Shown here piece after piece: positions 8,880 through 17,839 of a stretch of DNA of 64,000 nt. A program made the translations under genes and the position numbers. How positions within the stretch are numbered: position 1 is the first letter of the stretch; every line of letters begins with the position of its first letter. The DNA lies in assembly GCA_910585275.1 (NCBI GenBank), contig CAJUCW010000008.1, positions 60,194-124,193 of the forward strand, in the 5' to 3' direction. The notes below the pieces were generated by a model that was not told the DNA's origin, did no database searches, and saw only the letters and a program-made list of their open reading frames with translations. The DNA is from an uncultured Muribaculaceae bacterium (lineage in GTDB: Bacteria > Bacteroidota > Bacteroidia > Bacteroidales > Muribaculaceae).

Positions 8880-8911
8880 AAAAGTTATTACTGTTATTTT
8901 ATTTTGTGTTA

Positions 8912-10930
8912 TTAAAGATTATACTCAAATGCCAGTTTCCACGACCTGCCGGGCATCGGATATCTCGCCACAATCTCATATTGCGTGTTGAAAATATTGA
9001 TTAAATCTCCACGCACCTCTATCGAACTTTTTTTCAACATAAATTTGCGAGACAACGACACACCCGTTTCGAAAAAACCCGGTATGCGTGTTTCCGGAAG
9101 ATTGTTGTTGGTAGTGTAGCGGTCGTCCATTCCAGTGGAATGTATGGCGACGTCAACCCATGGATTGAGCCACGACAGGGAAAAGGAGCCGGAGTTGCGC
9201 GGGATGTAAGCCACCTGCTTCATCCAGTCGGAAGTTTCAGGACTTGTGCGCGGTTCCGCCCGTTGAAACGAATATGAACCGACAAGGGCCAAGGCGTGCC
9301 GGCGTGCCAAACGAAATGTAGAATTCAACGTCAAATCCACACCATAAACCCTTACTTTACCCAGATTAGTCATTCTCCACAAAAACAAATTATACGGCAC
9401 TGCCACTATTTTGTTTTTTACATGGTTGAGATAGCCGTCACAAGTTATCGAAAGTTCGGGCATCCATGAAACAGAGGGGGCTTGATAGGTGATGCCAAGA
9501 TTAAACTGGTCGGTGGTCTCCGGATCGAGGTTGATACTTCCATAATTGTCGTAATAAGCCTCGTTGAAGGTAGGCAACCGGAATATGTTCTTATACCCTC
9601 CCCTCACATAAAACCCTATCCCCTCAAACGGTTTTACCGACACACTTACCATCGGAGAAAACCGCGACTGGTTTTTCCCGGCATCCCCGTCTTTCGCGTC
9701 ATTGAAATAAAGCGAATAAAGGAGTCTTCCCATGGCGGTGGCGCGCCAGAAAACATATTTGGCGGCCACAGACTGAAGCACGGTATAGCGTAAAGGTCGG
9801 ATATTGTCGGCGGTATTGCTGCTGAGATTATTCCATGCCCAGTCGGCCGAATAATCCAACGAGAGATTTGAAGTAGGGGTAAACAAGAGAGCACCCGTGA
9901 AGTAAGCTTCCCGCTGAATATAATAATTGTCGAGCACCCCACTGGCATATCTTTGGTCAAAATCCCTGTAATGGGAAGTCGCCCAATTAAACTTTGCAGT
10001 GGAAAGAATCGAAAATTTATCTGCTACTTTACCTTTGAACTGTATCTGGCCGAAAAAATTACGGTCTCTCATGCGTTCGTCCGTTTTAGTCACGTAATAT
10101 ACAACAGGACCGGGAAGCCGTCGGGAATTATCGTAATAATACAGCTTTGCGTTTAAGCCGGAAGCGGGCGCAAGACGCAACCTATAGTTTAGTTCTCCAT
10201 GCCATGAATTCATGTTGGAATTCTGTCTCTTCTCATTTGTTACATATTTGCCGTTTCGCAATTTGAAAGTATAATCGTTGTCGGCATGCACAAATTCCGT
10301 ATTAAACGAGAAAGAATATTTCCCGAATCCTTTCGAAATCCTCAAAAAAGGATTATAGAAACCAAACGAGCCCGTCCGCATCCTTGCATTCAGATGGAGA
10401 CTTTTGTCGGCGGGCGACGGGGCTGTGAATGACGAAATATAGATGGAAGAAGCGGAGGCGGCCGCCTTGGCAGGCATGAAAATATCGTCATTATCGCCCG
10501 AATAAAGGGATATCGCACTAACGTTGTCCAGGGAATAACGCGAGAGGTCGATTTGTCCCGACTGACAATCGCTCAAGGCAACCCCGTCATATACCACCGC
10601 GGTATGTCCGGCCCCGAGCCCCCTTACGGATACGGTCTTCAAACCTCCCGCACCCCCATAGTCCCTGATGTTGACACCGGGAAGACGGTTCATAGCATCC
10701 GAAATATCGGTTATGCCTGTCAACTTGATTCTTTCCGCATCGATTTTTTGATAAGGGGTGGAAGATGTCAAGGTCTTTAACGATTCACCGGACACTACAT
10801 TGACAGAAGGGAGAAATACGGGAACGGTGTCAGACCTTTCAGAAGCCTGACAATATAAATTTGCCCCGGTGAAATCGACCGAGGTAATTACGCTTATTAT
10901 CGAGAAGACCGATAGCAACTGTTTTCTCAT
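8912..10930 (-). CDS. TonB-dependent outer-membrane receptor, BtuB-like
   Basis: 672-residue outer-membrane transporter. N-terminal signal peptide; plug domain around residues 50-160 with DISDAMNRLPGVNIRDYGG and TVSVRGLGAGHTAVVYDGVA; then a beta-barrel rich in alternating aromatic strands, ending ...SWKLAFEYNL, close to the usual final strand. No carboxypeptidase-like or SusC domain, and the length is in the range of BtuB and small siderophore receptors. First gene of the riboswitch-led operon, its start only 25 bases after the riboswitch, which makes cobalamin the most likely ligand. Gap of 32 bases to the BtuG-like gene. Confidence 0.87.
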   Translation of the reverse strand: MRKQLLSVFSIISVITSVDFTGANLYCQASERSDTVPVFLPSVNVVSGESLKTLTSSTPYQKIDAERIKLTGITDISDAMNRLPGVNIRDYGGAGGLKTVSVRGLGAGHTAVVYDGVALSDCQSGQIDLSRYSLDNVSAISLYSGDNDDIFMPAKAAASASSIYISSFTAPSPADKSLHLNARMRTGSFGFYNPFLRISKGFGKYSFSFNTEFVHADNDYTFKLRNGKYVTNEKRQNSNMNSWHGELNYRLRLAPASGLNAKLYYYDNSRRLPGPVVYYVTKTDERMRDRNFFGQIQFKGKVADKFSILSTAKFNWATSHYRDFDQRYASGVLDNYYIQREAYFTGALLFTPTSNLSLDYSADWAWNNLSSNTADNIRPLRYTVLQSVAAKYVFWRATAMGRLLYSLYFNDAKDGDAGKNQSRFSPMVSVSVKPFEGIGFYVRGGYKNIFRLPTFNEAYYDNYGSINLDPETTDQFNLGITYQAPSVSWMPELSITCDGYLNHVKNKIVAVPYNLFLWRMTNLGKVRVYGVDLTLNSTFRLARRHALALVGSYSFQRAEPRTSPETSDWMKQVAYIPRNSGSFSLSWLNPWVDVAIHSTGMDDRYTTNNNLPETRIPGFFETGVSLSRKFMLKKSSIEVRGDLINIFNTQYEIVARYPMPGRSWKLAFEYNL

Positions 10931-10955
10931 CCTCGAAGAAAAACATTAATTATAG

Positions 10956-11029
10956 ACATCGAAGAAGGGTCGGACTGTTGCCGTAGCGAGACTGTAGGGG
11001 AATTCCACCCCATTCCTTGTAGCCGATGT
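10956..11029 (-). promoter_or_regulatory. Cobalamin riboswitch controlling the btu operon
   Basis: Read on the minus strand, the element has the cobalamin-riboswitch core: GGTGGAATTCC (consensus GGTGnAAnTCC), then ACAGTCTCGCTACGG (consensus ACnGnCCCGCnACnG), then AGTCCGACC as a degenerate B12 box. The closing stem is seen directly: ACATCG (11024-11029 on the plus strand as CGATGT) pairs with CGATGT (10956-10961 as ACATCG). At about 74 bases it is much shorter than the classical 200-base AdoCbl class. It ends 25 bases before the btuB-like ATG, so translational control by covering the start region is likely. Confidence 0.85.
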
Positions 11030-11044
11030 GTTAGAAATATGACG

Positions 11045-11052
11045 CAAATTTA
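11045..11052 (-). promoter_or_regulatory. Probable -7 box of the btu operon promoter
   Basis: TAAATTTG on the minus strand fits the Bacteroidota TAnnTTTG -7 element. It would start transcription just before the 5' stem of the riboswitch (11029), consistent with a leader made only of the riboswitch. No TTTG lies at the expected -33 spacing. Confidence 0.5.
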
Positions 11053-11232
11053 CAAAAGTTTTTTCGAATATTAATGAAATAACGTTCCCAAATGGATTCC
11101 TCCATCATTAACAAAGCCATAACTCCATAGATAGCAATCCATTATGGCCGAGAATCGTGTATCGACAAACAATATAAACGTGTCAATATTATTTAATTTT
11201 ATGTAAATTTAAAACAATATTTAATAAAACAT

Positions 11233-11264
11233 GTTGTACAATTAGAAATTTGTAATTAAATTTG
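11233..11264 (+). promoter_or_regulatory. Promoter of asnA
   Basis: GTTG at 11233-11236 (one change from TTTG), a 20-base spacer and TAAATTTG at 11257-11264. It predicts a transcript start about 20 bases before the asnA ATG at 11293. Confidence 0.6.
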
Positions 11265-11292
11265 CAGCATAAAACAACAAAATGAATTCAAC

Positions 11293-12327
11293 ATGGCTTT
11301 AATCATTCCTCAAAACTATAAGCAAAAGTTATTGCCGGAGACCACCGAACTGGCGATAAAAATGATCAAGCAGAACTTTCAGAAAAAACTTGCCGATGCT
11401 CTCGGACTCCGAAGAGTCACCGCTCCTTTGTTCGTTTTGTCGGGAACCGGCCTCAACGATGACCTTAACGGAGTAGAACGCCCGGTGACTTTCCCTGTAA
11501 AAGCTCTTGACGACAGAAAGGCAGAGGTGGTACATTCCCTTGCAAAATGGAAACGTGCAAAACTTGGAGCATACGATATTGCCCCGGGCTACGGACTTTA
11601 CACCGATATGAACGCCATCCGTGCGGATGAAGAGCTCGACAACCTTCATTCCTTATATGTTGACCAGTGGGACTGGGAAAAAACCATAGAAGAAAAAGAC
11701 CGCAATCTCGACTATCTAAAGAAAACCGTGAGACAAATCTATGATGCGATAAAAGAAACCGAAAAGAAGGTTTTTGAACGTTTCCCCCATATCACTCCCC
11801 GTCTGCCGGAAGAAATCACGTTTATCCATAGCGAAGACCTTCTGCGCGAATATCCTGACCTTTCACCTACGGAACGCGAGTCGAAGGCCGCTGAAAAATA
11901 CGGGGCAATATTCCTAATAGGTATTGGAGCTACGCTGAGCAACGGCAAACCTCATGACGGGCGTGCTCCCGACTATGACGATTGGATTTCAGAGAACGAA
12001 GAAGGCTACAAAGGCCTGAACGGCGACATTTTCGTATGGGATTCTGTGCTCGGCCGCTCTTTCGAACTTTCTTCAATGGGCATCAGGGTGAGCCCGGAGT
12101 CGCTTAAACGGCAACTCGAGGAAAGGGGATGCACCGAACGTTGCCAACTTTCTTTTCATAAAAAACTCCTTAATTATGAGCTGCCCTATTCCATAGGAGG
12201 CGGCATCGGGCAAAGCCGTCTTTGCATGTATCTTCTCCAAAAGGCACATATCGGTGAAGTGCAAGCGTCAATATGGCCTGAACAACAGATTGAAGAATGC
12301 AAGAAAGCCGGCATACTCCTAATGTGA
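11293..12327 (+). CDS. asnA: Aspartate-ammonia ligase (asparagine synthetase A)
   Basis: Makes asparagine from aspartate, ammonia and ATP (AMP-forming), a class II tRNA-synthetase-like fold in the cytoplasm. 344 residues against about 330 in E. coli. Conserved stretches: FVLSGTGLNDDLNGVERPV near residue 48, HSLAKWKRAKL, then YVDQWDWEK, GIGATLSNGKPHDGRAPDYDD, and the C-terminal SIGGGIGQSRLCMYLLQK. It uses free ammonia, the product of the urease at the left of the window, though the genes are not co-transcribed. Own promoter and own terminator, so a single-gene unit. Confidence 0.96.
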   Translation: MALIIPQNYKQKLLPETTELAIKMIKQNFQKKLADALGLRRVTAPLFVLSGTGLNDDLNGVERPVTFPVKALDDRKAEVVHSLAKWKRAKLGAYDIAPGYGLYTDMNAIRADEELDNLHSLYVDQWDWEKTIEEKDRNLDYLKKTVRQIYDAIKETEKKVFERFPHITPRLPEEITFIHSEDLLREYPDLSPTERESKAAEKYGAIFLIGIGATLSNGKPHDGRAPDYDDWISENEEGYKGLNGDIFVWDSVLGRSFELSSMGIRVSPESLKRQLEERGCTERCQLSFHKKLLNYELPYSIGGGIGQSRLCMYLLQKAHIGEVQASIWPEQQIEECKKAGILLM

Positions 12328-12430
12328 CTCCACACATATTTACAATTATATTTCAATTACTATGTGGAGGAAGGAGCCCTTTCGAGAGGTTCCTTCCTCT
12401 TTCAACACAATGTCCCGTCATTGTGTTGAA
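12328..12430 (+). terminator. Stacked hairpins ending asnA
   Basis: Directly after the asnA stop come three inverted repeats. The outer one pairs 12328-12334 with 12363-12369. The strongest is a 12-base-pair stem, 12367-12378 with 12388-12399 (one G-U), loop of 9, followed by TTTC. The last is a perfect 12-base stem, 12401-12412 with 12419-12430, loop TCCCGT. The first two share bases and could be alternative folds. Most likely an intrinsic terminator region insulating asnA from ilvD. Confidence 0.7.
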
Positions 12431-12490
12431 GACATTCTATGTAAAATAGAACCACGTTTGTAAGCATAAAGTGCCATTTCGCTTATAAAA

Positions 12491-12522
12491 TTTGTAATTT
12501 TAAAAATAATTGTATAATTTTG
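12491..12522 (+). promoter_or_regulatory. Promoter of the ilvDBNC operon
   Basis: Perfect Bacteroidota promoter: TTTG at 12491-12494, 20-base spacer, TAATTTTG at 12515-12522. The leader to the ilvD ATG is about 70 bases; it has no run of Ile, Leu or Val codons and no terminator hairpin that I can see, so classical attenuation is not supported. Confidence 0.75.
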
Positions 12523-12599
12523 CCAAAAATAATATGATTTTATAAAACACAAACTGAGCAGACACCAGTCCGCTTTGGCTACAGGTAGAAAATTCAAAT

Positions 12600-14429
12600 A
12601 TGGTGAACCAACTCAGAAGTTACGCCAGCACGTTCGGACGTCGCATGGCGGGGGCACGCGCTCTATGGCGCGCCAATGGCATGAAGGAAGAACAAATCGG
12701 CAAACCGATTATAGCCGTTGTCAATTCTTTCACACAGTTTGTCCCCGGACATACCCATCTCCACGAGATTGGTCAGATTGTGAAGAAAGAAATCGAGGAA
12801 CTTGGATGTTTCGCTGCTGAATTCAACACAATCGCCATTGACGACGGTATTGCCATGGGGCATGACGGGATGCTTTATTCCTTACCTTCCCGCGACCTTA
12901 TCGCCGACTCCGTGGAGTATATGGTAAACGCCCATAAAGCCGACGCCATGGTATGTATCTCCAACTGCGACAAGATTACGCCCGGGATGTTGATGGCGGC
13001 AATGCGTCTTAACATACCCACCATATTCGTTTCCGGAGGACCTATGGAAGCCGGGGATGTCAACGGAAGGAAGCTCGACCTTATCGACATAATGATCGAT
13101 TCCGCTGACCAAACGGTTTCTGACAAAGATGTGGAAACCCTTGAAAGGGAAGGTTGCCCTACTTGCGGCTCATGTTCAGGAATGTTCACTGCCAATTCCA
13201 TGAACTCTCTCAACGAGGCAATCGGTCTTGCTCTCCCGGGCAACGGCACCATCCTCTCCACCCATGCCAACCGCATAGGGTTATTTAAGAAAGCCGCCAA
13301 GAAAATTATTGAAAACACTTACGCATATTATAAAGACGGGGACGAAAGCGTCTTGCCCAGAAGCATAGCCTCGTGCGATGCAATGCTCAACGCCATGACC
13401 CTCGACATCGCCATGGGAGGAAGCACCAACACCGTGCTTCATCTTCTTGCCATTGCAAACGAAGCGGGAGCTGACTTCACAATGGCCGACATCGATGCCC
13501 TTTCAAGGGAAACACCGGTGCTTTGTAAAGTGGCACCCAATTCTCATTATCACATTGAAGATGTGAACAGGGCCGGTGGCATCCTTTCCATCATGAAGGA
13601 ACTGGCCGACAAGGGTCTTGTAAAAACCGATGTCAAACGTGTCGATGGCATGACACTAGGAGAAGCCATCGAATCTTACGCCATAGGCGGAGGGAAGTTT
13701 TGCGCCGATGCCGACGAATTGTGGCACTCCGCACCGGGCCATGTCCACACTACGGTGATGGGTAGCCAGGAGTCCCGCTATAAGGAACTCGACACCGACC
13801 GGGAAAAAGGTTGCATCCGTGATTTCGAACATGCCTACGTGAAAGACGGCGGACTTGCCGTTCTGAAAGGCAATATCGCAAAAGATGGATGTGTGGTGAA
13901 GACAGCCGGAGTGGATGAAAGCATTTTCGTTTTTTCCGGTCCCGCCAAGGTTTTCCATAGCCAGGAAGAAGCGGTGGAGGGCATTCTTAAAGATAAAGTG
14001 AAAAGCGGCGATGTGGTCGTCATCACCTACGAAGGACCCAAAGGAGGCCCCGGTATGCAGGAAATGCTCTACCCCACTTCCTACATCAAGAGCAAGCATC
14101 TTGGTAAGGAATGCGCCCTCATCACCGACGGAAGATTTTCAGGAGGCACTTCAGGACTTTCCATCGGTCATATTTCTCCGGAAGCCGCGGCAGGTGGAGA
14201 AATAGCCCTTGTGCGTGACGGCGACATTATAGAAATCAATATACCGGAACGCACCATAAACGTAAGGCTTTCCGATGAAGAATTGGAGGCACGCCGTCGC
14301 GAGGAGGAAGCATTCGGCAAGGAGGCGTTCACTCCGCGAGGCAGGGACCGCATCGTAAGCAAGGCCCTTAGAGCTTATGCTTCGCTCGTACAGTCGGCAG
14401 ACAAGGGTGGAGTCAGAGGAGATATATAA
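12600..14429 (+). CDS. ilvD: Dihydroxy-acid dehydratase
   Basis: Third step of isoleucine/valine synthesis: dehydrates 2,3-dihydroxy-acids to 2-oxo acids; a cytoplasmic Fe-S enzyme. 609 residues (616 in E. coli). Cluster and active-site cysteines are seen in FNTIAIDDGIAMGHDGM (region), ISNCDKITPGM and GCPTCGSCSGMFTANSMN. C-terminal signature ITDGRFSGGTSGLSIGHISP. The ATG at 12600 gives MVNQLRSYASTFGRRMAGAR, the normal start. First gene of the operon; ilvB follows after 18 bases. Confidence 0.97.
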   Translation: MVNQLRSYASTFGRRMAGARALWRANGMKEEQIGKPIIAVVNSFTQFVPGHTHLHEIGQIVKKEIEELGCFAAEFNTIAIDDGIAMGHDGMLYSLPSRDLIADSVEYMVNAHKADAMVCISNCDKITPGMLMAAMRLNIPTIFVSGGPMEAGDVNGRKLDLIDIMIDSADQTVSDKDVETLEREGCPTCGSCSGMFTANSMNSLNEAIGLALPGNGTILSTHANRIGLFKKAAKKIIENTYAYYKDGDESVLPRSIASCDAMLNAMTLDIAMGGSTNTVLHLLAIANEAGADFTMADIDALSRETPVLCKVAPNSHYHIEDVNRAGGILSIMKELADKGLVKTDVKRVDGMTLGEAIESYAIGGGKFCADADELWHSAPGHVHTTVMGSQESRYKELDTDREKGCIRDFEHAYVKDGGLAVLKGNIAKDGCVVKTAGVDESIFVFSGPAKVFHSQEEAVEGILKDKVKSGDVVVITYEGPKGGPGMQEMLYPTSYIKSKHLGKECALITDGRFSGGTSGLSIGHISPEAAAGGEIALVRDGDIIEINIPERTINVRLSDEELEARRREEEAFGKEAFTPRGRDRIVSKALRAYASLVQSADKGGVRGDI

Positions 14430-14447
14430 TTATAAAACGAAAGCTAT

Positions 14448-16169
14448 ATGAGCAACAAAATAAAAGGTTGCGAAATCCTTATGCGCGCCTTGATTGATCA
14501 AGGTGTTGACAAGGTTTTCGGCTATCCGGGAGGTCAGATTATGCCTGTATATGACAGCCTGTATGACTATTCCGATAAAATTCAGCACTATCTGGCCCGT
14601 CATGAACAGGGGGCGATACATGCGGCAGAGGGATATGCACGTGCATGCGGGAAGACCGGTGTGGTAATTGCCACTTCTGGACCCGGAGCCATGAACCTTA
14701 TCACGGGACTGAACGATGCACTTATGGACAGCACCCCGATTGTGGCCATCACAGGCCAAGTGCCATCGACTCTTCTCGGGAAGGATGCATTCCAGGAATC
14801 GGATGTGGTCAGCGTCACTTTGCCTGTAACCAAATGGTCAATCCAGGTCCGGACAGCCGAAGATATAGCCCCGTCGATAGCCAAAGCCTTTTATATCGCC
14901 AATTCCGGGCGTCCCGGCCCCGTCGTGTTAGATATCTCTAAAGACGCGCAAGTAGGCATGGCGGAATATGTAAACACTCCATGCAATTTCATCCGCAGCT
15001 ATGATCCGGATCCGGAGATAAGCGATGAAATAATCAAAGAAGCCGCTTCCCTCATAAATTCCGCTGAGCGTCCCATGATTCTTTCGGGCCATGGCGTTAC
15101 GATTTCAAGAGCCGAAAAAGAACTGACAGGGCTTGCCGAGAAAGCCGGCATTCCCGTTGCCTGCACTATGCTCGGCCTTTCGTCGATACCTTCCTCACAT
15201 CCCCTCAACAAAGGATTACTGGGAATGCATGGCAACCTCGGTCCGAACATCAACACCAACAAGGCCGACCTTATTATTGCGATTGGCATGCGCTTCGACG
15301 ACCGCGTCACCGGCGACACGAAGAAATACGCTCCCGATGCAAAAATCATACATATCGATATAGATTCAAGCGAATTCGACAAAACCGTATTCAGCCATCT
15401 CCACATACATGGAAATGCAAAGACGGCTCTCGAAAAGATTCTCCCCCTTGTTGTTGAGGCAAAACATGAGGATTGGGTCAACTCTTTCAGTCGTCATGAA
15501 AAAGTAGAGAACGAACGGGTGAAAAGGCATGAACTCAATCCAGAAAACGAAGACGGGAAAATGCACATGGGAGAAGTGGTCAACAAAGTGAGCGAGGCTT
15601 TCGGCCACAACGCCATCCTCGTGACCGACGTTGGTCAGAACCAGATGTTTTCGGTGCGTTATTTCAAGTTCACGTCTCCACGCAGCTGTATTTCCTCGGG
15701 AGGTCTCGGCACCATGGGATTCGGACTTCCGGCTTCCATTGGCGCGAAGATAGCCGTGCCCGAAAGGGATGTCGTGCTTTTTGCCGGCGACGGCGGCCTT
15801 CAGATGACGATAGAGGAACTTGGCATGATAATGGAGTATAACGTCGGGGTCAAGATTGTTCTGCTCAACAACAATTTCCTTGGTAACGTGCGCCAATGGC
15901 AGGAACTTTTCTTCAACAGCCGTTACAGCGCGACCCCTATGGTCAATCCCGACTTTGTTGCGCTGGCAAGGGCATACGGCATAGCCGGTGAAGACGTGGC
16001 CCACCGTGACAATCTCGACGACGCCATCCGCAGGATGAAGGAACACAAAGGGGCTTATATCCTCAACGTGAATATCGAAGAGATGGGGATGATATTCCCG
16101 ATGACGCCCGGAGGCCATGGAGTGGATGAAATACTCCTGAATTCTACAGAATATTATAAACCCGTATAA
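14448..16169 (+). CDS. ilvB: Acetolactate synthase, large catalytic subunit
   Basis: First common step of branched-chain amino-acid synthesis; thiamine-diphosphate and FAD enzyme. 573 residues. N-terminal pyrimidine-binding domain with VFGYPGGQIMPVYDSLYD and the catalytic glutamate in LARHEQGAIHAAEGYARA; central FAD domain; C-terminal diphosphate-binding motif starting GDGGLQMTIEELGMI and ending LLNNNFLGNVRQWQELFF. Length and motifs match biosynthetic rather than catabolic acetolactate synthases. It is followed 15 bases later by its regulatory subunit ilvN. Confidence 0.97.
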   Translation: MSNKIKGCEILMRALIDQGVDKVFGYPGGQIMPVYDSLYDYSDKIQHYLARHEQGAIHAAEGYARACGKTGVVIATSGPGAMNLITGLNDALMDSTPIVAITGQVPSTLLGKDAFQESDVVSVTLPVTKWSIQVRTAEDIAPSIAKAFYIANSGRPGPVVLDISKDAQVGMAEYVNTPCNFIRSYDPDPEISDEIIKEAASLINSAERPMILSGHGVTISRAEKELTGLAEKAGIPVACTMLGLSSIPSSHPLNKGLLGMHGNLGPNINTNKADLIIAIGMRFDDRVTGDTKKYAPDAKIIHIDIDSSEFDKTVFSHLHIHGNAKTALEKILPLVVEAKHEDWVNSFSRHEKVENERVKRHELNPENEDGKMHMGEVVNKVSEAFGHNAILVTDVGQNQMFSVRYFKFTSPRSCISSGGLGTMGFGLPASIGAKIAVPERDVVLFAGDGGLQMTIEELGMIMEYNVGVKIVLLNNNFLGNVRQWQELFFNSRYSATPMVNPDFVALARAYGIAGEDVAHRDNLDDAIRRMKEHKGAYILNVNIEEMGMIFPMTPGGHGVDEILLNSTEYYKPV

Positions 16170-16184
16170 CGCCCACTATCGGAA

Positions 16185-16751
16185 ATGGAAGATAACCAAC
16201 TTTACACCATATCGGTTTTTACGGAAAACCAAGTGAGTCTGCTCCATCAGATTTCAATGGTATTCAGCAGAAGATGTCTCAACATCGAGAGTCTTTCGGT
16301 GAGCGCGTGTTCCATCCCGGGAGTGCATAAGTTCACCATCACCTGCAAAAGCACACGCCCCATGATGGAGCATGTGGTTAAGCAGATTGAGAAACGCATC
16401 GAGGTGCTCCGTGCTTTCCTCCACACCGACGACGAAATCGTGTTTCAGGAAGTAGCCCTCTATAAGGTGCCGACTTCAAGCGTTCTCGAAAGCGGTCAGA
16501 TAGAAGACATCGTACGCCAGAACGGTGCGCGAGTGCTCGAAATCCAACCCGAATATACCATATTCGAGAAGACGGGACATACCGTGGAGGTAAAAGCGTT
16601 GTTCGAACGGCTGAAACCCCTCGGGCTTCGCCAGTTTGTGCGTTCAGGCAGAATTGCCGTCACGAAAGCCCCTCTGGAGCTTGTGGATGAATTCCTTGAA
16701 CATCAAAACCGCAGAAAACAACGTCTTTCGTCGGGAGAAGAAATCAATTGA
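16185..16751 (+). CDS. ilvN: Acetolactate synthase, small regulatory subunit
   Basis: 188-residue regulatory partner of IlvB; in this family it raises activity and confers feedback inhibition by valine. N-terminal ACT domain at about residues 8-80 (YTISVFTENQVSLLHQISMV, then FSRRCLNIESLSV) and a C-terminal half (SGRIAVTKAP) of the usual type. Start ATG 16185. It lies between ilvB and ilvC, 44 bases before the ilvC start. Confidence 0.94.
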   Translation: MEDNQLYTISVFTENQVSLLHQISMVFSRRCLNIESLSVSACSIPGVHKFTITCKSTRPMMEHVVKQIEKRIEVLRAFLHTDDEIVFQEVALYKVPTSSVLESGQIEDIVRQNGARVLEIQPEYTIFEKTGHTVEVKALFERLKPLGLRQFVRSGRIAVTKAPLELVDEFLEHQNRRKQRLSSGEEIN

Positions 16752-16795
16752 CCAATAAATATAGACAACCAAATAATACCCTAATAATTAAAGTT

Positions 16796-17839
16796 ATGGC
16801 AAAGCTTAAATTCGGTGACATTGAGGAAACTGTCATCACCCGCGAGGAATTTCCTTTGGAAAAAGCTCGCGAGATTCTCAAAGATGAAACAATAGCAGTT
16901 ATAGGATATGGCGTGCAGGGTCCCGGCCAGAGCCTTAATCTCCGCGACAACGGCTTCAACGTAATCGTAGGCCAGCGTGAAGGAAAAACTTACGACAAAG
17001 CCGTAGCCGACGGTTGGGTGCCTGGCGAGACGCTTTTCTCAATCGAAGAGGCATGCGATAAGGCATCAATCATCATGTGCCTTCTCTCGGATGCCGCCGT
17101 GCTTTCCGTATGGCCTACAATCAAAGAACACCTCACAGCGGGCAAGGCCCTCTATTTCTCACATGGCTTTGCAATAGCATGGCCCGACCGCACAGGGGTT
17201 GTGCCTCCCAAGGACATTGACGTTATCCTCGTTGCTCCCAAAGGGTCCGGCACATCCCTTCGTACCATGTTCCTTGAAGGCCGCGGCTTGAATTCAAGCT
17301 ATGCCATCGAACAGGATTACACCGGTAAAGCCCTTGACCGCACTCTCGCCCTTGCAATCGGAATCGGTTCGGGCTACATTTTCGAAACCACTTTCAAACG
17401 TGAGGCTTACAGCGACCTCACCGGTGAGCGCGGGTCGCTGATGGGTGCCATCCAGGGTCTTCTCCTTGCACAGTATGAGGTGCTTCGTGAAAACGGACAC
17501 ACTCCTTCCGAGGCTTTCAATGAGACTGTGGAGGAACTCACCCAGTCGCTCATGCCACTTTTTGCAGCCAAAGGTATGGACTGGATGTATGCCAACTGCT
17601 CTACCACCGCACAGCGTGGCGCCCTCGACTGGATGACCCCCTTCCACGATGCCATCAAGCCTGTGGTTGAGAAGCTTTATGCAAGCGTGGCATGCGGTCA
17701 GGAAGCCCAGAACTCCATCGACTCCAACTCTAAGCCCGACTATCGCGAAGGTCTTGAGGAAGAGCTCAAAGCCCTCCGCGAAAGCGAAATGTGGCGTGCC
17801 GGTGCAGTTGTCCGCAACCTCCGCCCGGAAAACAACTAA
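16796..17839 (+). CDS. ilvC: Ketol-acid reductoisomerase
   Basis: Second step of the pathway, NAD(P)H and Mg-dependent isomeroreduction of acetohydroxy acids. 347 residues from the ATG at 16796 (MAKLKFGDIEETVITREEF). N-terminal Rossmann domain with the dinucleotide-binding loop AVIGYGVQGPGQSLNLRDNG, then VAPKGSGTSLR, and a C-terminal helical domain with FKREAYSDLTGERGSLMGA. An upstream frame start at 16748 overlaps ilvN and is unlikely. Last gene of the ilv unit; ilvA, ilvE and leu genes are not in the window. Confidence 0.96.
   Translation: MAKLKFGDIEETVITREEFPLEKAREILKDETIAVIGYGVQGPGQSLNLRDNGFNVIVGQREGKTYDKAVADGWVPGETLFSIEEACDKASIIMCLLSDAAVLSVWPTIKEHLTAGKALYFSHGFAIAWPDRTGVVPPKDIDVILVAPKGSGTSLRTMFLEGRGLNSSYAIEQDYTGKALDRTLALAIGIGSGYIFETTFKREAYSDLTGERGSLMGAIQGLLLAQYEVLRENGHTPSEAFNETVEELTQSLMPLFAAKGMDWMYANCSTTAQRGALDWMTPFHDAIKPVVEKLYASVACGQEAQNSIDSNSKPDYREGLEEELKALRESEMWRAGAVVRNLRPENN

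Noticed and set aside
12534..12545. Tiny ATG-Ile-Leu-stop ORF in the ilvD leader as an attenuator peptide
   Set aside because: Two codons are too few to sense charged tRNA, and no terminator/antiterminator pair follows.
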